Positions 7,534-16,509 of a stretch of DNA of 64,000 nt are shown in pieces (within the stretch, counting starts at the first letter, position 1; each line of letters starts with the position of its first letter). The stretch is taken from assembly GCF_000613725.1 (NCBI RefSeq), contig NZ_BAJN01000010.1, positions 1 through 64,000 on the forward strand, given 5' to 3'. This stretch comes from Hoylesella pleuritidis JCM 14110 (GTDB lineage Bacteria; Bacteroidota; Bacteroidia; Bacteroidales; Bacteroidaceae). Position numbers and translations under genes: made by a program. The notes beneath the pieces are model-generated. The model did no database searches and had not been told where the DNA came from. It saw nothing but the letters and a program-made list of their open reading frames with translations.

Positions 7534-9476
7534 TTACTTTGTCTTTTTAACGATTACATAATTATAAATTCCTTTCAGGGCGGTCGTGCGGGCCGTGAGC
7601 GTTATGCGGTAAATCTCACTGCCCCAAACCTTCGACAGACGAGGGTCTGTCAGGCTCACCTTCTCGATACTTGGTTCGAAGGTTGCTGCGTCATAGCTCA
7701 GCACAGCGGTAATACCTTTGACATTGATTACCACGAGTCCCTTCTTGCTGATATCCACGTTGCCCCACGTCAGGAAATTCACTTTGTTGGGTGCCTTGGC
7801 TTCTTTCAGGATGAAGTTGTCCGAGATGAGCAGGCGGTTTTTCTTAAGCTGGTAGGAACGCGTCCAATGCTCTACGGCAGCTTCGGTCGGGTAGGCCCCT
7901 GCAATGTCGGCGGAAAACGACAGACTCTTGGCATCGGCTTTCACGTTGCGGGCCTTGTATTGAGCGCCGAACTGCTCGGACACACCGTTGATCATCGGCA
8001 GGTTGTGATAATCGCTCTGCATTGTCCAGATGGTGTAGCGCTCTTTACTGAAAGTCTTTCGGGTATAGGTTCCTACGCCGGCATCGATCATTACCGGTAC
8101 ATTGTCAAAAGCGAGAATGAAAGTTCCCACATCGTTGTGGTTATGACTCTCGTTATTGAATCCGCCCTTGGCGGCCAAAAATGCACCGCCGCTGCGCATA
8201 TAGCAGAACTCTGTCTGCGGATACCACGTGAAGTCGGGATACTTGAACTCGCTCTTTTCATTATTCAGCAGAGGCCGAAAGCGGAGCGTTTCGAGGCCGA
8301 TATATAAATCCATCCAACTGCTCGGCAGTTTCGAGGGATACAGCTTTTCGCGCATTGCGGCCATCGATTTCATCATCTTACTGTTCACAGCGACGCCGTA
8401 GCGGTAAATGAGCGAAGTGTTTACTTCGCCGGCACGGGCCGATGCATCTGCGAAATTGGCCACCCATTCGTCGCCGATATACGAGCGGGCAATGTATTCG
8501 CCCATCTTTCGAATCTGCTCGTTGCCGAACAGGTTGATCTTTCCACCCGTGATGAGCGATAACTCCGATAGGTAATCGTAGAGCTTGCCCGAGGCGTGCC
8601 CCCAGTAAGAAGGCCCTTCTTCGCAAGCTCCGTCGCTCTTGACGTAGTTGAGAAACTTGTCGACAGACTCCATCGATTTGTATACGGCCTTGGCCAGCGT
8701 GTCGGGATTGTCTTCCAACAGCATAAAGCAAAGCAGCGCATTGGCGTTACACCACGGTGTCCAGTTATTGAGCAGAGCACCCTCTTTGTAGTTGCGCCCC
8801 ATCCACCAAAAGTCGTCGCGCTGCATAAACGGGTCGAGCTCGCGCTTCTGCAACTCGTGACGCAGGCGCAGGGCAATCATCGGATCGATTTTGTCGAAGC
8901 TGTCTTTCAGGAAATAATAAGTCCACGACAGCATTTGTGCCATACCACCCTGATGTAGTTCGAGAACGTCTTCCCGAAAGTCGGGCATCGCGCGGCGCGT
9001 CTTCTGGAAGACGGCCAGATGGGCCGATTCTGCCCACGACGTCATCTCGCTGAAAAACAGTACTCCGTTCATCAGTCGTTGACGAATCGCCCTTTGCCCT
9101 CAGCCAGTTCTGCCATCAGCAGGATGCTGAACACACGAGCGTTCTGGTTGTTCGGGTTCTGCATCGTATTGCGGTTGCCCGACTTCTCATATTCTAAATA
9201 GTCGGTAGCCCTGACCACCGTCCAATGATAGTCTAAATACTGCTGTCCGGCCTTGATGATGTCTTCTTTGCTGTCGCCGATGAGCCGATCCCAGCCGGCT
9301 CTGTCGTCGTAAGCAGGATAGGGCACCCACTTGCGGTCTGTCACCAGATATTGCCGTACCTGTGCTTCGGTGGCGGCATTCTCTAACAGGTTCCGCTTCT
9401 CGTAGGCCTGCGCCGGTAGCCATACCACAGCGAGCAAGGCTGCTGCCGTGAAAAGTTTTTTTATCATCATTCTCAT
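7534..9476 (-). CDS. Heparinase II/III-family polysaccharide lyase, split by a frameshift
   Basis: Frames 9072-9476 (signal peptide LLAVVWLPAQA, then the alpha-helical N-terminus) and 7534-9072 together give about 647 residues. The first stops in GRFVND and the second resumes at NGVLFFSEMTSWAESAH, with the frames meeting at TGATG. One missing base near 9073-9081 restores the reading. The N-terminal half is an alpha/alpha toroid (WCNANALLCFMLLEDNPDTL, CEEGPSYWGHASGKLYDYL). The C-terminal half is the heparinase II/III beta-sandwich with the catalytic-region motif SHNHNDVGTFILAFDN. These enzymes cleave uronic-acid glycans by beta-elimination. The substrate (heparan sulfate, hyaluronan, chondroitin or other) and PL family number cannot be settled by eye. 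It precedes GH88 by 4 bp in the same operon. Confidence 0.87.
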
Positions 9477-9520
9477 CTTATGTTGATTTCCTACAATGCC
9501 TCCGACATCCCCTCGGCAGA

Positions 9521-9660
9521 TACCCTTAGGATTGGTCTCCGTTATTCCCCAAGGGGTTGTGGTTGTCTACCCCTGGGGAACATCGGGGTCTACTCCTGGG
9601 GAACACTGAGGTCTACCCCAGGGGGAGGCGCTCGTCTACCCTAAGAGCGTCTTCTGAGGG
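9521..9660. repeat. 23-bp-period GC-rich array, GTCTACCCC type
   Basis: GTCTAC occurs at 9565, 9588, 9611 and 9634, exactly 23 bp apart. Each unit holds a small palindrome such as CCCCTGGGG. Degenerate units extend it to the left (CCCCAAGGGG at about 9547, ACCCTTAGG at about 9522), giving about six units. It lies between the SusD and lyase genes inside the glycan operon, so it would be transcribed. Confidence 0.8.
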
Positions 9661-9673
9661 GCCTTCAAGGTGT

Positions 9674-11377
9674 TTACCAATTGGGATTCTGCGTGAGCTT
9701 ATCGTTTTTCTCGATTTCGTCGGCAGGAATAGGCCAGAGATAGTCGCGTGCGGTAACGACGCGAGTGTAACGGAACCTGCCCGTAATGTCTTTTTCTGTT
9801 CGCCCGTTGAGCGTTTCCAAGAGCTTCCAGCGCTTCATATCGCTGAAGCTGTGACCCTCGCCGGCCAATTCTACGGCACGCTCGTGGCGTATGCGCTCAA
9901 AGACTTCCGCTTTGGTCGTGGCTTTCAGATAATCAGGACCGCTGTTGATGCCCGGCATCTCCACGCTCTTGCGGGCGCGTACTTGGTTGATCAGCTTCAC
10001 GGCACCCTCTTGGTCGCCCAATTCGTTCTGGCATTCGGCCAGCATCAACAGTACGTCGGCGTAACGGATGAGTGGGAAGTTGATGGGCGTATGGGCACGG
10101 TTGTTGAGTGCTCCGCCCATATTTCCTTCGGGTACGAACTTGCGCCACAGGTAGATCTCATAGTTGCCGTTGACACGCACATAGCCTTTTCCGCTGGTGA
10201 TAGAGGGGGCGATGACGAATTCGCAGTCTTCCTGCGCGTTGGCATACCAGCCGATGTATTTGGTGTAAGGCAGCAGTACGGTGGCATTCATTCGCGGATC
10301 GCGCTGTGCATACATTTCCAGAAGTTTACCTTTGGCAGCGGGATAGGTCTTTACTTTTCCTTTTTCCATCGTTGCGCGGAATGTCTTCACCTTGATCTTG
10401 TCGTCTGTCTTGATGCCGGGGAACCAATCGTCCCAATCGAACGGGCGGCCATCTTTATACTCGTAGGTGTCTACGAAATGTGGAGAGACCATTACGTTGT
10501 TCCAGCAACTGCCGTAAGACTCGCGCGAGCCCATATAGAAACACATCGGCATACCCAGATCGGTTCCGACACCGCCCATATTCTGAATGGCGAAAATCAT
10601 CTCCGAACTCTCGTCGCCGCCCGGTTTGAAGAGATTGGCATAGTTGTCATACAGGGCATACAGGCCGCTGCCGATTACTTGTTTGAAGCAGTCGGTGGCT
10701 TTCTGGTAATCGCGGTTGTATAGATGCACCTTGCCTTTAAATGCAAGGGCGGCATACTTGGTAGCTCGTCCGTAATCGGCCTTACCCCATTTCTCAGGTA
10801 ACCCGGCAACGGCTGCATCTAAGTCTTTCAGTATGAAGGTGCGTACTGAGTCGGCAGTACTGCGCGGGTTGGTCATCTTGTTGTAACTGTCGTTTACCAC
10901 AAGCGTTTCGTCATAGAGAGGAACGCCTCCCCAGAAATCCATCAATGCGAAATAATACAGTGCGCGCATAAATTTGGCCTCGGCCTTGTACTGTGCTTTC
11001 AGCTGGTCGCTCATTTCGCATTTGTCTACGTTCTGAAGCACGCCGTTAGCCCTGGCTACGCCTTCGTACAGATGCTTCCACTTGCTCAGCACCTTATCGT
11101 TCTTCACATCGTAGGTTCCTCGCTGGAAAGTCTGGTACGAGGGATTATCGTAACCCATTGCGATGCCGCCGAGCCCATCCATCGAGAATTGAAGCCCGAA
11201 CGTATCTTCATATTTCATTGCACTGTAAACCGCCATCATCGCTTCTTTGGCGTGCTCTTCATTCTTATAGAATTTGCTGGAACTCAGCTGGTCGGCAGGC
11301 ACGCGATTGAGATCGTAACAGCCGGAGAGCAGTAGCGTTACCGCGGTTGTGGCTGCGATTAAATATTTCTTTTTCAT
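9674..11377 (-). CDS. SusD/RagB-family glycan-binding lipoprotein
   Basis: The 567-residue lipoprotein has a signal sequence and lipobox (TLLLSGC, Cys20), then the SusD-type N-terminal region (LNRVPADQLSSSKFYKNEEH) and tetratricopeptide-like helices (YKAEAKFMRALYYFALMDFW). Near the C-terminus it has PLIRYADVLLMLAECQNELG and RHERAVELAGEGHSFSDMKR, both standard for RagB/SusD proteins. SusD proteins sit on the cell surface as a lid on the partner SusC barrel and bind the glycan before import. The gene follows its susC with a 15-bp gap. The strong link to lyase, GH88 and sulfatase genes suggests a sulfated uronic-acid glycan as ligand. Confidence 0.95.
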   Translation of the reverse strand: MKKKYLIAATTAVTLLLSGCYDLNRVPADQLSSSKFYKNEEHAKEAMMAVYSAMKYEDTFGLQFSMDGLGGIAMGYDNPSYQTFQRGTYDVKNDKVLSKWKHLYEGVARANGVLQNVDKCEMSDQLKAQYKAEAKFMRALYYFALMDFWGGVPLYDETLVVNDSYNKMTNPRSTADSVRTFILKDLDAAVAGLPEKWGKADYGRATKYAALAFKGKVHLYNRDYQKATDCFKQVIGSGLYALYDNYANLFKPGGDESSEMIFAIQNMGGVGTDLGMPMCFYMGSRESYGSCWNNVMVSPHFVDTYEYKDGRPFDWDDWFPGIKTDDKIKVKTFRATMEKGKVKTYPAAKGKLLEMYAQRDPRMNATVLLPYTKYIGWYANAQEDCEFVIAPSITSGKGYVRVNGNYEIYLWRKFVPEGNMGGALNNRAHTPINFPLIRYADVLLMLAECQNELGDQEGAVKLINQVRARKSVEMPGINSGPDYLKATTKAEVFERIRHERAVELAGEGHSFSDMKRWKLLETLNGRTEKDITGRFRYTRVVTARDYLWPIPADEIEKNDKLTQNPNW

Positions 11378-11392
11378 CTTAGGATTCTGTTA

Positions 11393-14300
11393 TTAAAATG
11401 ATACATTAACGCCGATAACGGCCTGTTTCATCGAAGGATAATCTATACCGCTGACTTCGGGGTCGAAGCCTTTATAGCCCGTAAAAGTAAAGAAGTTTTC
11501 CAAGCTGCCATAGAGGCGGACACGCTCTACACCTGTCTTTACTATCAGAGACTTAGGAAGGGTGTAGCCTAATTGGATGTTGCGGATCTTTACGAAACTT
11601 TTATCCTGTAAATAGAAGTCGCTCAACTGGGTGTTGATTTTGTCCTGGTAGTCGAGCAGGCGGGGATAAGTGGCATCTGTTCGGCCTTCATACCAACGAC
11701 CGTCGGCAATCTCTTTGTTAATCTGATAGCCGTGACGAACGGTTGGCGTGTTGTAGGCAGCGTGTTGCCAATATACTTTTGCTCCGAAAGCTCCTTGTAT
11801 GAGTGCCGATATGTCGAATCCTTTCCACGCCGCATTCAGACTGATACCCATCAGGAACTTGGGGTTAGGACCGTCGCTCACGATCTCTTTATCGTTGTTG
11901 TCGATGATACCGTCGTTATTGACGTCTTTGTAAAGCAGGTCGCCTTTCTTCGGTGTACCGAATGCTGCAAACGGATTCACCTTCTTTCCGTCGGGTCCCA
12001 CAGGTGCATTGTCAATCATCTTTTGTACTAACTTCATATCTTCATCGGTCTGCAACAGTCTTTCCACACGCAGCAGATACTGCGAATTGATGCTGTGCCC
12101 TTCCCATATCAGATTGGGGCCGTTAATGGCCATACCACCTTTATCTCTGCCTTTAAACTTGTTCACTTTGTTAGTCACGTACGTAAAATTGGCCGTTGCA
12201 CCATAAGAGAAGTCTGCGGTTTTGTCTTGCCAGCCCACGGTGAATTCTACACCGCTATTGGTTACCGTTGCGCTGTTGACTTTCGGAATCGATGTGATGC
12301 CATGAACGCCGGGTGCAGGAAGGTTAATCAGAATATCGGTGGTGCGCTTGTTGAAGTAGTCGAAAGTTCCGGTCAGGCGGTTGTTGAAGAATCCGAAGTC
12401 GAATCCTAAATCGAAAACCTTGGTCGTTTCCCACGTCAGCAGCGGATTGGCGAGTGCAGCCTGTGCCATACCTGTCACCATAACATTGCTCAAAACGTAG
12501 TTGTATTTACCTTTGTTACTGGTGTACAGCGATTGTGAATCATAATTCCCGACAGAGTTGTTACCCAAAGAACCGTATGAAGCGCGCAGTTTTAGATTGC
12601 TCAATTGGTTGTTGAAGGCTCTTTCCATAAACTTCTCTTGGTTGATACGCCAAGCTGCCGATGCTGACGGGAAGTATCCCCAACGTTTGTTAGATTTAAA
12701 TCTTGAAGAACCGTCGGCACGCAGATTGAACTCAAACAGATATTTGTCTTCCCAGTTCAGGTTAAGTCGGCTGAAATAGGAACGCATTACCCACTCGGTC
12801 TTGTTACCGTTGGCACTGGCTTGGCCGGTAGCTCCGTCGAGAGAGTTCATGCTCAGATCGATCAAGTCTTGTTTGGTTACGCCGAAACTCTTGAATCTGT
12901 ACAGCTCCTGACTGGAACCTAACATCAGATTGAATGTAAGCTTGTTCTTGAGCAGTTTATTTTCATAGCGCAGTACGGCGTCGTTGAAATAACGTTCCGT
13001 CTTGCCGTCATAATTATAAAAAGTAGACTTTGTTTTTGTCGTATATGTAGCCTGTTCAGTCAGGAAATTCCATCCTTCGTGTAATACCGGTTTGCGAGTG
13101 ATTTCCTGATCCAGCAGCTCATATGAGTAGCTTAATGTGAGTGAAAGTCCTTTCATCGGCTTCAACGTAGCTAAAAAACGTGGATGGAAATTGTTTTTTC
13201 GATTCTCTCCGGTCCATTTGTAGGCGCGTAACAGCGGATTGTTGGCCGAACTCTGTGCAGCATCTTCTTCATTATTGACAGCACCGAAACGACCATCGGG
13301 TGCACGGAAAACCATTCCCGGTGTCGTGGCCGAAGCATAAGTGAAAACATTATCTATCTCGTGGTTTCCCGGTTGTATATCCGAGACATAACCGCTCATC
13401 TGCATTCCGATGTTCAACCACTTGGCAACGTCGACATCCATATTCAACCGACCGTTATATTTCGTAAATCCGGCATTGTACATTACACCTGGATTGTTCA
13501 GGTAACCGAATGACCCGTAGAAACGGATTCGGTCTGAACCGCCTGAAACAGACACGACATGGTTCGTGGAAACAGAGTTCTTAAATGTCTCATCTATCCA
13601 ATCGGTATTGGGATATTTCAAAGGATTCCGTCCGGCATCATTTCTCCAAGTGTCAATGGAATTCTGACTGAACAAAGGTTTTTTGCCGCTGTTGACATAA
13701 CCTTCATTGATCAGCTCCATATATCTTGCATAATCGGACACAGGTGTCAATGTCTTTCGGATGGATTCAAACGAGATATAGCCGTTATAATCTACTTTGA
13801 TCTTACCTTTCTTTCCGCTTTTCGTGGTAATCAGAATAACGCCATTGGCGGCGCGAGAACCGTAGATGGCCGACGAAGCTGCATCTTTCAGAACTGATAC
13901 AGACTCAATATCCTGTGGATTTACGGTGTTAATGCCGCCTTCCGAACCGTCGATGATGACGAGCGGAGCCGAAGAGTTGAGTGTACCTTGCCCACGCACA
14001 AGAATGGAGGAATTGTCATTACCCGGTTGGTTATGATTGGATGTCACCGATACACCTGCGGCCATACCGGCCAAAGCTTGTGAGACATTGGTGATAGGCC
14101 GACTCTCAGACAACTTCGACACATTGATGGCCGATACGGAGCCTGTCATATTCACCTTTTTCTGTGTTCCGTAACCTACCACGACAACTTCGTTCAGCGC
14201 CTGATTGTCTTCGCGCATCATTACAACAATGTTTTTTCGCGCGTTTACTTTCACTTCTTGCGTGGTATATCCGATGCTTGAGATAACCAGAACAGCATCA

Positions 14301-14575
14301 GGTGATGATACTTTAATCGTAAAATGGCCGTTCAGATCAGATACGGTTCCGTTTGTAGTACCCTTTTCCATAATGCTTGCTCCAACCATCGGCCCCATTG
14401 CGTCAGCAACATTGCCGGTCACGGTAAAAGCATCTTGCACGGCAGCAACAGACGAAGCTCTGTCCGCATTCATACCGGTGTTAGATGCATCTGCATACGC
14501 AGTCAGTGCAACCAAGGACATCGCTGTCCCGAGAAATAGTTTTCTCCAATGCACATTGCATTCGTTATTCTTCAT
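11393..14575 (-). CDS. SusC/RagA-family TonB-dependent outer-membrane transporter
   Basis: The 1060-residue protein has an N-terminal export signal, a CarboxypepD_reg-like domain (about 50-120, VTGNVADAMGPMVGASIMEK), a TonB-box region followed by the plug (GYGTQKKVNMTGSVSAINV, VLKDAASSAIYGSRAANGVI) and a long barrel ending in a C-terminal Phe (GVNVSF), the usual barrel assembly signal. There is no STN domain, so unlike the other two SusC proteins in the window it is not built for sigma/anti-sigma signalling. It probably imports oligosaccharides produced at the surface, with energy from TonB-ExbBD. It is the second gene of the locus, after the sulfatase and before susD. Confidence 0.95.
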   Translation of the reverse strand: MKNNECNVHWRKLFLGTAMSLVALTAYADASNTGMNADRASSVAAVQDAFTVTGNVADAMGPMVGASIMEKGTTNGTVSDLNGHFTIKVSSPDAVLVISSIGYTTQEVKVNARKNIVVMMREDNQALNEVVVVGYGTQKKVNMTGSVSAINVSKLSESRPITNVSQALAGMAAGVSVTSNHNQPGNDNSSILVRGQGTLNSSAPLVIIDGSEGGINTVNPQDIESVSVLKDAASSAIYGSRAANGVILITTKSGKKGKIKVDYNGYISFESIRKTLTPVSDYARYMELINEGYVNSGKKPLFSQNSIDTWRNDAGRNPLKYPNTDWIDETFKNSVSTNHVVSVSGGSDRIRFYGSFGYLNNPGVMYNAGFTKYNGRLNMDVDVAKWLNIGMQMSGYVSDIQPGNHEIDNVFTYASATTPGMVFRAPDGRFGAVNNEEDAAQSSANNPLLRAYKWTGENRKNNFHPRFLATLKPMKGLSLTLSYSYELLDQEITRKPVLHEGWNFLTEQATYTTKTKSTFYNYDGKTERYFNDAVLRYENKLLKNKLTFNLMLGSSQELYRFKSFGVTKQDLIDLSMNSLDGATGQASANGNKTEWVMRSYFSRLNLNWEDKYLFEFNLRADGSSRFKSNKRWGYFPSASAAWRINQEKFMERAFNNQLSNLKLRASYGSLGNNSVGNYDSQSLYTSNKGKYNYVLSNVMVTGMAQAALANPLLTWETTKVFDLGFDFGFFNNRLTGTFDYFNKRTTDILINLPAPGVHGITSIPKVNSATVTNSGVEFTVGWQDKTADFSYGATANFTYVTNKVNKFKGRDKGGMAINGPNLIWEGHSINSQYLLRVERLLQTDEDMKLVQKMIDNAPVGPDGKKVNPFAAFGTPKKGDLLYKDVNNDGIIDNNDKEIVSDGPNPKFLMGISLNAAWKGFDISALIQGAFGAKVYWQHAAYNTPTVRHGYQINKEIADGRWYEGRTDATYPRLLDYQDKINTQLSDFYLQDKSFVKIRNIQLGYTLPKSLIVKTGVERVRLYGSLENFFTFTGYKGFDPEVSGIDYPSMKQAVIGVNVSF

Positions 14576-14642
14576 AAGTTAAATATATAAGTTAATAAAT
14601 TATCTGTTAATCGTACGTCTTTAGTTTTTTACGGCTATGATA

Positions 14643-16184
14643 TTAATAAGGAATCATATTAGACAGGATGCGTTTTCTATACCACGGATCATCGATTTCT
14701 TTAAGCATCTGTCCCATTTGGGCATACAAGTGCTTCACAATGTCGGGATGATCTTCGGGTTTCAAGTTATGCATTTGATAAGGATCGTTCTTGTCATCGA
14801 AGAATAAGACCTCCTTTATTTGATGCTTTTTATTGATATAAATAGCTAAGGTGTAGTCGGCCGTCTTGATACCACGGGCCGACGGGAAATAAGACACGAT
14901 TTTACCTTCTGCATTTTTGTCGCCATTAACGTTTTGAATATATAACGCACCGCCCGGTCTCTGCACTCGAGCATTCTTATCGAAGAACAGTGCTGAGTAG
15001 TCTTTGCCCTGCACTTCGGTAGGAATACGTTTGCCGAGTCCTACCATTCCAAGAATGGTAGGCATAATATCAGGCGATGATAACAGCAGGTTGTCTACAC
15101 GAGGAGCCATCTTACCCGGATAACGCACGATGAAAGGTACGTTCATCGACTCAGCATAGGGCGAATTCTTAGGGTCTTCGGTATTCTGACTGCACATTGT
15201 TTCACCGTGATCCGATGAGAATATTACGATGGTATTCTTATCCAATCCGGCTTCTTTAAGGGCCGCTAAAATCTGTCCGAACGCTCGATCGACTCCTGAA
15301 ACTGATGCAAAATAAAAGCGAGCTGATACTGCCTTTTCCAATGTTTTGTCGACATTGGGCCGAATAAGCAGGCTATCGATAGGTTTGTCCCGGTAAAGTG
15401 CATAATCTTCTTCCATACAATCGCTCATCGACCGATAAGGACTGTGAGGCGGATTCATTCCCACCATTAATAAGAAAGGTTTACGGGGATCGCGCACATT
15501 ATCCTTATTACGGATATAGTCGATGGCCTTTTGGGCTTCGTGTAACGGAGACCACTCGTGTGGTTCGTGTTTCATACCGTTGGTATCCCAGTAATGCGGA
15601 TTCTTGTGTACATCGAATGTCCCGTAAGAATACCAGTAATTAAATCCGTGACGACGTTCTTTGGGAGTATAGGCATCCCATGCAGGGATACGATTTTCTA
15701 CGTAATGTCCCGGCCGTTGTGGGTCGTTGGGTGTAGGATAGTGTGCGTGCAGTTTGCCGATATACCCGCAATCATAGCCCGCTTTGCTCATAACGTCGCT
15801 GATACACTCGGCATCATCGCGTAGCGAACTGTTCGGGCGATTGGAATTGCAGTTCAGTGTGATACCACTTTTATTAGGATACATTCCCGTTAACAGCGAT
15901 CCGCGATGCGGACTGCTTAACGGACAATTACTCATTGCCGATGAGAGCACCACAGCTTCACGGGCAAATCGGTCGAGATTGGGCGTAAGAACAGGATCTC
16001 CTGTCGTACGGAGTTGATCCCGGAAGCCCTCTTGGCGCCAGAATCCCATTGCAAAATTGCGAAACTGATCAGGAAAAACATAGATGACGTTAGGCCGTTG
16101 CAATGGTTGTGTCTTTACTTTTTTGGCCATTCCTATCTGCGGAATAATGGCCAAGCTACTTATAAGTAGATTGAACGTTTTCAT
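14643..16184 (-). CDS. Serine-type sulfatase, exported
   Basis: The 513-residue protein has an N-terminal signal region (LLISSLAIIPQIGMA) and the sulfatase fold, with metal ligands at the start (VIYVFPDQ), in FSSDHGE and the maturation motif S90-S-P-H-R-G-S-L-L-T-G. Ser90 takes the position of the Cys/Ser that becomes formylglycine. Serine-type enzymes need the radical-SAM maturase anSME, which is not in this window. The likely job is removal of sulfate esters from the glycan handled by the downstream lyase, GH88 and GH2 enzymes. It is the first gene of the operon, with a TAATTTTG promoter element about 65 bp upstream. Confidence 0.92.
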   Translation of the reverse strand: MKTFNLLISSLAIIPQIGMAKKVKTQPLQRPNVIYVFPDQFRNFAMGFWRQEGFRDQLRTTGDPVLTPNLDRFAREAVVLSSAMSNCPLSSPHRGSLLTGMYPNKSGITLNCNSNRPNSSLRDDAECISDVMSKAGYDCGYIGKLHAHYPTPNDPQRPGHYVENRIPAWDAYTPKERRHGFNYWYSYGTFDVHKNPHYWDTNGMKHEPHEWSPLHEAQKAIDYIRNKDNVRDPRKPFLLMVGMNPPHSPYRSMSDCMEEDYALYRDKPIDSLLIRPNVDKTLEKAVSARFYFASVSGVDRAFGQILAALKEAGLDKNTIVIFSSDHGETMCSQNTEDPKNSPYAESMNVPFIVRYPGKMAPRVDNLLLSSPDIMPTILGMVGLGKRIPTEVQGKDYSALFFDKNARVQRPGGALYIQNVNGDKNAEGKIVSYFPSARGIKTADYTLAIYINKKHQIKEVLFFDDKNDPYQMHNLKPEDHPDIVKHLYAQMGQMLKEIDDPWYRKRILSNMIPY

Positions 16185-16249
16185 CTCTGAGCTGTGCGTT
16201 TAAGGAGACTTATACTGTATTTGTAATAATACTTTGATTAGCTTTGGTG

Positions 16250-16257
16250 CAAAATTA
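16250..16257 (-). promoter_or_regulatory. Putative -7 element for the glycan operon
   Basis: TAATTTTG on the minus strand matches TAnnTTTG. The expected -33 TTTG at 19-20 bp is absent, which could mean an activated promoter. The remaining region 16258-16491 between the sulfatase gene and miaB shows no gene. Confidence 0.5.
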
Positions 16258-16491
16258 TAAATGAAAAACAAAATCCGATAGCACATATTGTACAAAAAAA
16301 GTACAAAATTGTCCATTTCCTTGTTTTTATCTCTTTATTTATTGACTCTTGAATTGATCTCAATAATCGTACCGATGCACACGATTGCTATGTCAATGAA
16401 CTATTCAGCAGTGTAGAATTCTATACTTTTCGCAGAATGTGGAAATCATATTATGCTCTCTGTTTTACAACGTTCGTTCGATTTTTATTCG

Positions 16492-16499
16492 TAACTTTG
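16492..16499 (+). promoter_or_regulatory. -7 element of miaB
   Basis: TAACTTTG matches the Bacteroidetes -7 consensus and sits 10 bp before the first ATG of miaB, so the transcript leader would be only a few nucleotides long. The -33 box is weak. Confidence 0.6.
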
Positions 16500-16509
16500 C
16501 ACGCAAATA

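Noticed and set aside
7336-8307. Long plus-strand open frame (323 codons) opposite the GH88 and lyase genes
   Set aside because: It is a shadow of two clearly homologous minus-strand genes, with no domain pattern of its own.
9521-9660. CRISPR array
   Set aside because: The repeat period of 22-23 bp leaves no room for spacers, the units are degenerate, and no cas genes are near. The same holds for the other arrays.
9557-10723. Plus-strand frame of 388 codons opposite susD
   Set aside because: It starts in the 23-bp repeat array and runs antisense to an obvious SusD gene. The composition is that of a reverse-complement shadow.
14643-16184. Cys-type sulfatase based on Cys87 near the motif
   Set aside because: The modified residue must lie four positions before Arg94, which is Ser90. 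Cys87 is out of register.
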